This document shows, in pieces, positions 7,993-15,479 of a stretch of DNA of 47,036 bases. Source of the stretch: a bacterium (GTDB lineage: Bacteria; Sysuimicrobiota; Sysuimicrobiia; Sysuimicrobiales; Segetimicrobiaceae); the NCBI GenBank assembly GCA_035691305.1, contig DASSJF010000008.1, positions 1 to 47,036 on the forward strand, written 5' to 3'. Each line of letters starts with the position of its first letter. The first letter of the stretch is position 1. Below the pieces are notes generated by a model. That model was not told where the DNA came from and did no database searches. It was given only the letters and a program-made list of their open reading frames with translations. The position numbers and the translations under genes were made by a program.

Positions 7993-9513
7993 TCACGCCC
8001 GGCGTGGTGGCAAACGGCGCGTCGCCTCGATCGCGGCGGCCAGCCGCCGGGCCCCCTCCCGCAGCGCATCGGGAGGAACCGCTGCGAAGCCGACGACGAG
8101 GCTGTTCGCGGCCCGCGCCGGATTCGCGCAATACGCGGCCACCGGCGTCACCTCAACGCCGCGCGCGGCCGCTTCGCGCGCCACCCGGCTGGCGCTCGCG
8201 CCGTCGAGATCGGCGATCGCGTGCAACCCGGTATGCACCGACCGGAGCCGCAGCGCCCCGCCGCAGTAGCGCTCGAGTGCCGCAGCCATTGCGCCAAGCC
8301 GCTCCCGGTACGCGGTGCGCATGCGCCGCAAGTGCCGAGTGAAGTGTCCCTCGAAAATGAAGTCCGCGAGCACACCCTGATCCAGTACGGGCGGGTGCTG
8401 ATCCGCGGCGCGGCGGGCGTCGACCAGGGCTCCGTGAATCCGGGGCGGGACAATGAGAAACCCGAGCCGCAGCGCCGGAAAGAGCGTCTTGCTGAAGCTC
8501 CCGATGTAAATCACACGCCCGCGGTTGTCCAGCCCATGCAGGCATGGCACGGCCCGCGTGCCGTAGCGAAACTCGCTATCGTAATCGTCCTCGACCACCC
8601 ACGCGTTCGCGGCCTCGGCCCAGCGGAGCAGCGCTAACCGCCGGCGCAGGCTCATCGGCACGCCGAGCGGGTACTGATGCGAGGGCGTTATGTACGCCAG
8701 ACGCGCCCGGCCTGCGCGGCGCACGCCGGCCTCGACGTCGAGCCCCTCGCCGTCGACCTGCACCGGGACGATCCGCGCACCGGCTCCGACGAGCGCACTC
8801 CGCGCGCCTGGATACCCGGGCTCTTCCAGCCAAGCCTGCTCGCCGGGATCCAATAGGGCGCGGCATACGAGATCGAGCCCCAACTGCGCGCCCGCGACGA
8901 TCACCACCTGATCGGCGCCGCACGTCGTGCCGCGTGCGGCCTGCACGTGAGCCGCGATGGCCTCGCGAAGCGGCCCGAATCCGGCCGGATCGCCGTAGTC
9001 GAGATCCGCGATGGCCGTGGCTCGGCACCGACGGTTGACGAGGCGCTGCCAGAGCCGAGCCGGAAAGAGGTCGAGGCCGGGTGTACCGATCCGGAACGCC
9101 CGCGGTGCGCCCCCAAGCCGTTGCGCCCCCTGCGGCGTCGCCGCGAGCGCCGCGCCCCGGGGGGAGAGCGCCGGGACGGAGGCGGGTGGTCGCCGCCCGG
9201 CGACCCGCTTCCCTCGTCCGCGGCGAGGCACGGACGGTAGATCGTCCGGCAGATCGTCGGCGACGAACGTGCCCGCACCCCGGCGCGCCGCGAGATACCC
9301 TTCGGCCGTCAACTGCTCCATCGCCAGTACCACGGTGGTGCGGGACACGCCCGCATCGTCGGCGAGGGCGCGCGACGACGGCAGCCGAGTACCGGGCGTG
9401 AGTACGCCTGCCAGAATCGCCCGCCGGATCTCGCGGTAGAGCTGCTGCTGCAGCGTCCCGGCCAAATGGCCGTCGATGCGGATCAACAGATTGGCCACGC
9501 GCCAGTCAGTCAT
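7993..9513 (-). CDS. MocR-family transcriptional regulator (GntR HTH fused to class I aminotransferase fold)
   Basis: 506 residues from ATG 9513; a GTG at 9525 is also possible and neither has a clear ribosome binding site. Residues 10-75 are a GntR-type winged helix (LPSSRALADDAGVSRTTVVL, GYLAARRGAGTFV). The rest is a PLP-dependent fold I domain with D-D-Y-D-S-E-F, and the Schiff-base lysine in SFSKTLFPALRLGFL. These regulators bind PLP, often with an amino-acid ligand, and usually control a neighbouring gene. The neighbour here is the divergent exporter gene across 219 bases, making that exporter the likely target. The aminotransferase part is thought to sense rather than catalyse. Confidence 0.92.
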   Translation of the reverse strand: MTDWRVANLLIRIDGHLAGTLQQQLYREIRRAILAGVLTPGTRLPSSRALADDAGVSRTTVVLAMEQLTAEGYLAARRGAGTFVADDLPDDLPSVPRRGRGKRVAGRRPPASVPALSPRGAALAATPQGAQRLGGAPRAFRIGTPGLDLFPARLWQRLVNRRCRATAIADLDYGDPAGFGPLREAIAAHVQAARGTTCGADQVVIVAGAQLGLDLVCRALLDPGEQAWLEEPGYPGARSALVGAGARIVPVQVDGEGLDVEAGVRRAGRARLAYITPSHQYPLGVPMSLRRRLALLRWAEAANAWVVEDDYDSEFRYGTRAVPCLHGLDNRGRVIYIGSFSKTLFPALRLGFLIVPPRIHGALVDARRAADQHPPVLDQGVLADFIFEGHFTRHLRRMRTAYRERLGAMAAALERYCGGALRLRSVHTGLHAIADLDGASASRVAREAAARGVEVTPVAAYCANPARAANSLVVGFAAVPPDALREGARRLAAAIEATRRLPPRRA

Positions 9514-9581
9514 GAACGATCGCACCGCTCGCGACGAATGTGCCGCAAGAATCGGATAGTCGAGAACGGCCGCATCCCCGT

Positions 9582-9639
9582 AGTCTGTCTTGAGTCACGC
9601 GTTGTGGTGGTACCCGAATCGGCTGGTACAGACAAGACT
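9582..9639. promoter_or_regulatory. Repeat cluster between the MocR regulator and exporter genes, candidate operator
   Basis: TGGTAC occurs at 9608-9613 and again at 9624-9629, a direct repeat 16 bases apart. It is flanked by AGTCTGTCT (9582-9590) and CAGACAAGACT (9629-9639), whose outer AGTCT/AGACT ends are inverted. MocR regulators commonly bind spaced direct repeats between divergent genes. No clear -35/-10 pair could be fixed. Confidence 0.4.
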
Positions 9640-9732
9640 ATCATAGCGGTGTGCGGGGTGATCGAAGTGGTCTTATCACTTTGGCTGCAATTGGGCCTTC
9701 ACCGTCTCCACAACTCCGAGCGATAATCGCCG

Positions 9733-11004
9733 ATGATGACGTACAAACTCGGCTTGTGGCAGGCCGTAGCGCTCTACGTCGGGGCGGTGCTGGGGACCGG
9801 CGTCCTCGTCCTCCCGGCGATCGCGGCGGAGACCGCCGGTCCGGCGTCGGTGCTCGCGTGGCTTGGACTCGTTGCGCTCTCGCTCCCGATGGCCCTCACG
9901 TACGCCGCGTTGTCGCAGCAGCGCCCGGACGCGGCAGGATTCTCGGGCGCGGTCGAGCGCGCGTTCGGCGCGCAGTGGGGTGGCGCGGCCGGATGGATCT
10001 TCCTCGCTCAGGTACCGACCGGAACCGTCGTCGCGGCCCTCATCGCCGGGCAGTACGGCGCGAGCCTCGCGGGCGGCTCCCGGGAGGCTGCGTTCGCCCT
10101 CGGCACGGGGCTCGTTGCGCTCGCCTTTGTGCTGAACGCGGCGGGCCTGCGCGTCAGCGTTCGGGCGCAGTTGTTTGCGGTCGGAGCGATCGCGGCGGCG
10201 CTCGTGCTGGTCGTGGCCCGGACCTTGGGCCGTGTCGACCCGGGGGCCTTCGTGCCGTTCGCGCCCCACGGCGCCGGCGCCGTCGGCCTGGCGGCGCTGC
10301 AGCTGTTCTGGGCGTTCGTCGGATGGGAGGCCATCACTCCGCTTGCCGCGGATTTCGAAAGTGCCCGCGACATCGCGCGGGCCAGCGTGATCGCGGTCGT
10401 GCTCGTTGGCCTGTTGTACGTCGCGCTGGCGGTGGCGACGATCGGCACCCGCGCGTACGGACGCGCGCTGGGATCGGGGGCGCCGCTTGGCGTCATGGCG
10501 GGCGCCGCCTTTGGGCCGGTGGCCGCCGTCCTCGTCGGCGCGGCCGGCTTTGTACTGTCGTTCGCGCCCCTCAACGCCTACACCGCCGGCATCGGGCGGC
10601 TCATCGGCGCCCTCGCTCAGCGCGGGCAGTTGCCCGCCTGGCTGGGCGTCACCGGGCCGACCGGCACTCCGCGTCGCGCGCTCGCCGCCCTCGGCGCGGT
10701 CTGCGCCGCTGCGGCCGCCGTCGCCTACGCGCGGGCCTGGACGCTCGCCGACCTGCTGCCGTTGTCGACGTCGTCCTTTATTGCGACCTACATCCTGTCG
10801 ATGGCCGCGGCGACGCGTCTGCTGCGGCCGCCCCTCCGCTACGCGGCTGCGATCACTCTGCTCGCATGCACTGTCCTGCTGCTTTTCTCCGGCCCCCTCC
10901 TCGCCTGGATCGGCGGCGTCGCCGTGTGCTCCTTCGGATTCCAATGGCTCACCGCCCCGGCGGCGCGCCCGTCCGGCGCTAGCGCACGCGCCGGCACCTC
11001 ATGA
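9733..11004 (+). CDS. APC-superfamily amino acid exporter, YjeH-like
   Basis: 423 residues, almost entirely hydrophobic with about 12 membrane segments. The start has LGLWQAVALYVGAVLGTGVL, the TM1 region of APC transporters with the unwound G-A-V-L-G-T-G motif, and TM6 has FWAFVGWEAITPLAADF. Length and the short loops match E. coli YjeH, an exporter of methionine and branched-chain amino acids; the substrate here is unproven. ATG 9733 is followed by a second ATG at 9736. The divergent MocR gene probably regulates it, which fits export of an excess amino acid sensed through PLP chemistry. Confidence 0.85.
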   Translation: MMTYKLGLWQAVALYVGAVLGTGVLVLPAIAAETAGPASVLAWLGLVALSLPMALTYAALSQQRPDAAGFSGAVERAFGAQWGGAAGWIFLAQVPTGTVVAALIAGQYGASLAGGSREAAFALGTGLVALAFVLNAAGLRVSVRAQLFAVGAIAAALVLVVARTLGRVDPGAFVPFAPHGAGAVGLAALQLFWAFVGWEAITPLAADFESARDIARASVIAVVLVGLLYVALAVATIGTRAYGRALGSGAPLGVMAGAAFGPVAAVLVGAAGFVLSFAPLNAYTAGIGRLIGALAQRGQLPAWLGVTGPTGTPRRALAALGAVCAAAAAVAYARAWTLADLLPLSTSSFIATYILSMAAATRLLRPPLRYAAAITLLACTVLLLFSGPLLAWIGGVAVCSFGFQWLTAPAARPSGASARAGTS

Positions 11005-11079
11005 CGGGCGAAGGCCGGCGGCGCCTCAACGCGCTGGGCACCGGCCTCGCGGCATCCACGGTGGGGGCAGTGTCGATTT

Positions 11080-11421
11080 CTACAAACAGCGGTTAACGAG
11101 CATCTGTACCGCCGACCCGCTTCCTCCTCCACCCCAGACGCCATCGGCCCAGGATCGGAATAGTCCCAGTTTGTCCCCCCGCGAGTCTAGACACTGGAAT
11201 AGGCTGAGAGTCTTTTGAGTGCTGATCCCGTTTCCACTGGCGGCAGCCTTTGCGAAGATGGACACAGTATCGTACACGCCCGCCGCATAACCGTCCTTAA
11301 ACGAGTCGGGCTTATTTTGAATGTCGGACACGCCTTCAAAGTATGCCCCCGGCGATGCCACGGCGGCAACGACACATCCCGCGAGAAACGACAACGCGCA
11401 AGCGACGATGAGCCTCTTCAC
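11080..11421 (-). CDS. Small exported protein, Rap1a/Tai-immunity-like
   Basis: 113 residues from GTG 11421, selected because GGGGGG lies 5 bases before it and a signal peptide starts there (KRLIVACALSFLAGCVVAAVA). The Cys within the signal region could be a lipobox-like cysteine, though LAGC is followed by Val. The mature part has SFKDGYAAGVYDTVSI, like the G-Y-x-x-G-V-x-D core of Rap1a/Tai domains, and a Cys at the very end, as in that family. Rap1a/Tai proteins are periplasmic immunity proteins for type VI amidase effectors, but many homologues stand alone. No toxin or secretion gene is visible here, so immunity is only one option. Confidence 0.5.
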   Translation of the reverse strand: MKRLIVACALSFLAGCVVAAVASPGAYFEGVSDIQNKPDSFKDGYAAGVYDTVSIFAKAAASGNGISTQKTLSLFQCLDSRGDKLGLFRSWADGVWGGGGSGSAVQMLVNRCL

Positions 11422-11672
11422 GTGTTCCCCCCAATCTCCTGTTGATGGTCTCCTACCCCACAAGACGCGACTGCCAAAGTGGCCTTCCACCACCGCGTCG
11501 ACTCGTGTTTCCCCCGTATCTGGTCAGCCCCTGCTGAAGGATTGCTGGAAGTTTTCTGCACATCTGTAGGCCGGATGTCAAATCAGACCGATGTCCGATA
11601 CCAGAAACTTCACTTAACGACTACCATGCCTCTTGCCGATTACCATACTGCTTGAGCGACTACGCAACGGCA
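11422..11672. other. Intergenic leader region with an imperfect direct repeat
   Basis: No credible gene. An 18-base sequence is repeated with 14 of 18 identical bases at 11618-11635 and 11637-11654 (CGAYTACCATRCYKCTTG), and a shorter CGACTAC follows at 11657. The copies sit immediately upstream of the riboswitch and may be an operator or overlap its promoter. I could not fix a convincing -35/-10 pair. Confidence 0.4.
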
Positions 11673-11763
11673 CCTCGCTCAAGGCAAACCCAGGGCAACC
11701 TGGGGACGCAAAGCCACGGGGCATTCCGGGATGTCGCCGGGGATGTTAGCCGGGTTGCCGAGG
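11673..11763 (+). ncRNA. Cyclic di-GMP-I riboswitch (GEMM-I aptamer)
   Basis: The sequence follows the GEMM-I consensus closely: AAGGCAAACC (11681-11690), a stem CCCAGG/CCTGGG capped by a GCAA tetraloop (11689-11704), GGACGCAAAGCCACGG (11703-11718), a second helix region, then TTAGCCGGGTTGCCGA. P1 closes as CCTCG (11673-11677) with CGAGG (11759-11763). The conserved GACGCAAAGCC joining segment is where c-di-GMP binds in the Vc2 structure. The genes directly downstream break down and make c-di-GMP, so the assignment is supported by context as well as by sequence. Confidence 0.92.
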
Positions 11764-11771
11764 AGACGGTC

Positions 11772-11813
11772 GGACCGAAGTCCCTCTCGTGGCTAGCTAC
11801 AGGGAGGGACTTC
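11772..11813 (+). promoter_or_regulatory. Riboswitch expression platform: hairpin burying the ribosome binding site
   Basis: GAAGTCCCTC (11777-11786) is the exact reverse complement of GAGGGACTTC (11804-11813), giving a 10-bp stem. The ribosome binding site GGGAGGG (11802-11808), 7 bases before ATG 11816, lies mostly in its 3' arm. A competing small hairpin, GGAC (11772-11775) with GTCC (11780-11783), uses part of the 5' arm and would free the site. There is no U run, so control appears translational. Which fold the ligand favours cannot be told by eye. Confidence 0.8.
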
Positions 11814-11815
11814 GT

Positions 11816-13435
11816 ATGAGTCTCGCGACCGCGACGCGCGCGCTTCGAGAGGGGACGGCGACAGCCCCTCCGCTTCCCGCACGGCTGCGATCGATAAGCG
11901 TCCGTACGAAGATCAACGTGCTGATCGCCGTGTTCACGGCACTCTTCTTGTTGGGCGCGGGAGCCATCAGCGTTGGCGAGACCCAGAGGAACCGATCCTA
12001 CGCGGAAATCTTCCAGGGGACGCAGGCGCAGTTCTTCGGACATCTATTGACGCTCAAGGGCGCCTCGTTGCAGGCGCTCTCCGTCGATTACACGTTCTGG
12101 GACGAGATGGTAGCGTTCGTTCAGACCGGGAACCGCGAATGGGCGCACGAAAATCTCGACACGGCCCTCTCGACCTTCGACGTCGATGCGCTGTGGGTGT
12201 ACCGCCCGGATTACTCGCTGACGTACACCGTCGCCAACCGCCAGTACCCGGCACTGTCGGCCGCGGCGCCGCCGGCGGCGATCCCGCGGTTCCTCACCGC
12301 GCACGGCCCCTTCTCCCACTTTTTCATGGCCAGCCGGTACGGCCTGGTTGAAGTCCGGGGGGCGACAATTCAGCCCACCAACGACCCTGAACGAAGAACA
12401 CCCGCCCGAGGATACTTGCTGGCGGGGCGGGTGTGGGACCGGCAATACCTGCGCGATCTCTCCACAATGATGAACGGGACGGTGCGGCTGTTTCCCGCGC
12501 CGGACAAGGCCGGGCGCCCACGTCCGGCAACACCCTGGACGGTCATTAGAGTCCGGGAGACGCTGCGGACATGGAACGGCGCGCCACTCGCGGTCGCCGA
12601 ATCGGAACAGGTCCCGAACCGGTTCATTCAGGTCCACCAGCAGGGACGCCAGCGGTCTCTGCTGCTCGCCTTTTTCGGTCTCGGAACGATCGGGATGGTG
12701 ACTCTCGCCCTGTACCGATGGGTCAATGTCCCGTTGGGCGTGATCTCCGAGACGCTGCGAACCGGCGACCCCGGGCGACTCGACCGCCTGGGGGAAGATC
12801 GGGCGGAATTCGGGCGCGTGGCCGAACTCGTCCGCCAGTTCTTCGTTCAGTCCGCGCAGCTCGCGGAATTCACACGACGAACGGCCTACGAGACGACGCT
12901 CCAGGGCTGGTCCCGGGCGCTCGGGATGCGGGACGAAGAAACCGAAGGCCACACGCAGCGGGTCGCGGCGCTGACTGTTCGGCTGGCACAGACCCTTGGC
13001 GTCTCCGATGAGGACCTCGTGCACATCCGTCGCGGCGCGCTGCTGCACGACATCGGCAAGATCGCCGTTCCCGATGGGATCCTGCGCAAGCCGGGCCCTT
13101 TGACGCACGAGGAACGGGCGGTGATGCGGCAACACCCGGCCTACGCGTACGAGATGCTGGCACCGGTCACCTACCTCCGGCTCAGCCTCGACATTCCATA
13201 CTGCCACCACGAACTCTGGGATGGGTCGGGATATCCGCGAGGGCTGAAGGCCGAAGACATTCCGCTGGCCGCGCGGATCTTTACGGTCGTGGACGTTTGG
13301 GACGCGCTGCGTTCAGACCGGCCATACCGGCGGGCCTGGAGCGACGAACGGGCGCGAGCGTACCTGCGCGAACAGGCGGGGGTGAAATTCGACCCGCGCG
13401 TCGTCGCCGCATTTCTGGCACTCGACAATGTCTGA
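11816..13435 (+). CDS. Membrane c-di-GMP phosphodiesterase: CHASE4 sensor with HD-GYP domain
   Basis: 539 residues from ATG 11816. TM1 is near residues 32-52, followed by an extracytoplasmic CHASE4-like sensor with its signature DYTFWDEM (91-98), TM2 near 287-307, a short HAMP-like linker, and an HD-GYP domain from about 360. The catalytic HD is in LLHDIGKIAVPDG and the GYP motif in CHHELWDGSGYPRGL; the downstream segment V-V-D-V-W-D-A-L-x-S-D-R-P-Y is intact, so activity is expected. It hydrolyses c-di-GMP to pGpG or GMP. Translation is controlled by the riboswitch upstream, so product and substrate levels feed back on it. It overlaps the next gene by 8 bases. Confidence 0.93.
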   Translation: MSLATATRALREGTATAPPLPARLRSISVRTKINVLIAVFTALFLLGAGAISVGETQRNRSYAEIFQGTQAQFFGHLLTLKGASLQALSVDYTFWDEMVAFVQTGNREWAHENLDTALSTFDVDALWVYRPDYSLTYTVANRQYPALSAAAPPAAIPRFLTAHGPFSHFFMASRYGLVEVRGATIQPTNDPERRTPARGYLLAGRVWDRQYLRDLSTMMNGTVRLFPAPDKAGRPRPATPWTVIRVRETLRTWNGAPLAVAESEQVPNRFIQVHQQGRQRSLLLAFFGLGTIGMVTLALYRWVNVPLGVISETLRTGDPGRLDRLGEDRAEFGRVAELVRQFFVQSAQLAEFTRRTAYETTLQGWSRALGMRDEETEGHTQRVAALTVRLAQTLGVSDEDLVHIRRGALLHDIGKIAVPDGILRKPGPLTHEERAVMRQHPAYAYEMLAPVTYLRLSLDIPYCHHELWDGSGYPRGLKAEDIPLAARIFTVVDVWDALRSDRPYRRAWSDERARAYLREQAGVKFDPRVVAAFLALDNV

Positions 13436-14585
13436 TTGGACTCTGGGGGGGTGGCGCGACACGGAGACCAGGCCGGACCGTCCAGCCGCGTCTGGGCATC
13501 CGGCCGATGTGAAGCCCGCGCCCCCTCGCGATCGTCGGCTGGACGAGGGCCATCTTCGCATCTTCGGCGTCGGCCTTGCCACGGCCGTTGGATCGTTATT
13601 GATCACCTGGGTTCTGGCGGCGAACGATCCCTTTGACAATGTCGCGTCTTTGACCGCCGCCGCGTGCCTCCTCACCGCCCTGGCGGGCCTGTGGGTGTTG
13701 CCCAGCGTGGCGGACCGCATCGCGGAAGGAACGGCCTTCCTCGTGGTCTCCTATGTCGCGGCGAAGGTTGTGCACTTGCTGTTTGCGCCGCTCGCTCCTG
13801 AGCAGTTTGCGGTGGAAGCGGCCGTCTTTGCTCCGTGGGGGCCGGTCATCGTGACGATGGGATGGGTGGTCTTCGGGAAGAGTTCGCGGCTCTACGCTAC
13901 GATCGGCGCCTATTACGCCGCCCTCCTGGTTCCCGGCGCGTGGCGGTTCGCCGTGTACGGGCCGGCGTGGGGGTCCGCGTTGGCAATAGGAGGTTCGATC
14001 CTCCTCGCCAGCGGCGTGGTCACGGTAATGGTCGCGCTCTTGATGGACCTTGAAACGCGCCATGCGACGGCCGTGGCTCGCAGCGCGATGCTACAAGAGA
14101 TGGCGTGGGTGGACCTCGTGACCGACCTGCCGAATCGCCGGGCCCTTGAGGATGCACTGGAACGCGGGAAAGCCCGCAGCGTCCGGACAGGGACCCCGCT
14201 GTCGCTCCTCTTGTTCGATCTGGACGGTTTCAAGGAAATCAATGACCGAGAAGGGCACCGCGCAGGAGACCGAATGCTGGCGGTCGTTGGTCAACGCGCT
14301 CGTCAGGTTCTGCGGGCCGCCGACCTCCTGGGCCGCTGGGGAGGGGACGAATTCCTCGCGATCCTCCCTGACACCTCACGTCGCGAAGCGCTTGGACTCG
14401 CCGAGCGTCTCCGCAGCGCGCTGGCGTCGCCACCGAGCGTGAATCCGGAGCCTGCCGTTACGGCAAGTTTCGGCGTCGCGACGTTTCGCGGCGGCGAACC
14501 GATCGCGGAGCCAGTCGCTCGCGCCGACACGGCGCTCTACCTCGCCAAGGCGCGCGGTAGGAATCGCGTCGTGGCAGAATCCTAG
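13428..14585 (+). CDS. Membrane diguanylate cyclase (GGDEF)
   Basis: 385 residues; ATG 13428 lies inside the end of the phosphodiesterase gene (ATGTCTGA), so translation is probably coupled. About five or six membrane helices (residues 43-208) are followed by a GGDEF domain starting D-L-V-T-D-L-P-N-R-R. The active site GGDEF is residues 305-309. An inhibitory site RxxD (Arg296, Asp299) sits exactly five residues before it, so product inhibition is expected. It makes c-di-GMP from two GTP. Pairing with an HD-GYP enzyme under one c-di-GMP riboswitch gives a self-adjusting module. Confidence 0.94.
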   Translation: MSDWTLGGWRDTETRPDRPAASGHPADVKPAPPRDRRLDEGHLRIFGVGLATAVGSLLITWVLAANDPFDNVASLTAAACLLTALAGLWVLPSVADRIAEGTAFLVVSYVAAKVVHLLFAPLAPEQFAVEAAVFAPWGPVIVTMGWVVFGKSSRLYATIGAYYAALLVPGAWRFAVYGPAWGSALAIGGSILLASGVVTVMVALLMDLETRHATAVARSAMLQEMAWVDLVTDLPNRRALEDALERGKARSVRTGTPLSLLLFDLDGFKEINDREGHRAGDRMLAVVGQRARQVLRAADLLGRWGGDEFLAILPDTSRREALGLAERLRSALASPPSVNPEPAVTASFGVATFRGGEPIAEPVARADTALYLAKARGRNRVVAES

Positions 14586-14617
14586 GCGCCGCGCCAAATC
14601 GGGCTTCGGGCACGATT

Positions 14618-14648
14618 GATCCCGGACCCAGGCCGGGATCATTATTTT
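14618..14648 (+). terminator. Rho-independent terminator of the c-di-GMP operon
   Basis: GATCCCGG (14618-14625) and CCGGGATC (14633-14640) form a perfect 8-bp stem with loop ACCCAGG, followed by ATTATTTT. It lies 32 bases after the cyclase stop. Confidence 0.88.
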
Positions 14649-14753
14649 CCGATACAAGTTTCGTTTCATTGAACCGGACGAGATGTGTGTGGGAAAAATC
14701 CGCTTAGCGGCAGTTCCATCCGACTACCGCCAGAAACCCCCAGGGGGTGTTCG

Positions 14754-15311
14754 ATGAAATTGCGTCACGCGCAGATCCTGATGGTGGCAACCCTTGTGCT
14801 GACGGCGTCGGTAGCCACCGCACAGTACAATACGCAGCCGTCGCAGCCCATGTATCAACCCCAGCCCGCGGCACCGGCGCCGGCCCCCGCCGCACCCGCC
14901 CCGGCGCCCGCAACACCGACGCCTGCGCCCGCGGCACCTGAATCCACGCCGGCAGGATCCGTGAACCCGACGAATACGATCGACGGGGAGATCCAGGCGA
15001 TCTCGCTTTCCTGCTCCGGCACGGTGCCCGACACTTGTGCCGCGACCGCGGATATCGTTATTGGGGCGTTCCCTGCTGTCGTGAACGGTGATCATGGTGG
15101 AGAGCGTTTGATAACTGCGGGATACGGGCCGGTAACGCGCATCTATGTCCCGGCGGGCATGCTCGTCGCATACGGTAATCGGCAGGTTCCGGTGACCACA
15201 CTCCGCGTCGGCGATGAAATGCGGATCGACTACGCAACCACGACGGCGAGCGACTTAAACATCGCCGTCAACACGGCGTCCGCAGGGACGGTCGTCAGGA
15301 CGGGCCTGTAA
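14754..15311 (+). CDS. Exported protein with Pro/Ala-rich linker, function unknown
   Basis: 185 residues from ATG 14754, with GGGGG about 7 bases upstream; a longer frame from 14685 has no signal peptide at its front. Residues 1-23 are a signal peptide ending A-T-A before QYN. Residues 31-70 are a Pro/Ala tract of alternating AP and PAP units, which would reach through the cell wall or act as a flexible stalk. The globular part (about 78-185) starts N-T-I-D-G-E-I-Q-A-I, typical of a small beta-barrel, and ends with a strand pattern G-D-E-M-R-I-D-Y. Two cysteines (in SLSCSGTVPDTCAA) may form a disulfide. No family recognised. Confidence 0.7.
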   Translation: MKLRHAQILMVATLVLTASVATAQYNTQPSQPMYQPQPAAPAPAPAAPAPAPATPTPAPAAPESTPAGSVNPTNTIDGEIQAISLSCSGTVPDTCAATADIVIGAFPAVVNGDHGGERLITAGYGPVTRIYVPAGMLVAYGNRQVPVTTLRVGDEMRIDYATTTASDLNIAVNTASAGTVVRTGL

Positions 15312-15339
15312 TCCGGTTCGTCGAAACAACTCAAACAAA

Positions 15340-15370
15340 CCGGGGCTCGCGTGGATGGGCGCGGCCCCGG
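15340..15370. terminator. Possible hairpin terminator
   Basis: CCGGGGC (15340-15346) pairs with GCCCCGG (15364-15370). There is no T run on the plus strand, but TTTGTTTGAG follows on the minus strand. It may simply end the transcript of the exported protein by pausing. Confidence 0.35.
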
Positions 15371-15479
15371 CTAAATGTGTGCCCGCGCCGGTGCGTCTGC
15401 ATTCGATCGCGAGAGGGCATGATGCCCAGCGCAGGGTGTGTGGGCTGTCGAGACCGCGCGGGCCCTACGTGCCGCGTCG

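Noticed and set aside
9676-10944. 422-codon minus-strand frame opposite the exporter
   Set aside because: Arg/Gly/Asp-rich product typical of the antisense of a GC-rich membrane protein gene; the plus strand gives a full APC transporter.
12044-13210. 388-codon minus-strand frame opposite the HD-GYP gene
   Set aside because: No motif and Arg-rich; the plus strand has CHASE4 and HD-GYP signatures.
14860-14955. GC-rich tandem repeat as possible CRISPR or satellite
   Set aside because: It encodes the alternating Pro/Ala linker of an exported protein; units are irregular and there are no spacers.
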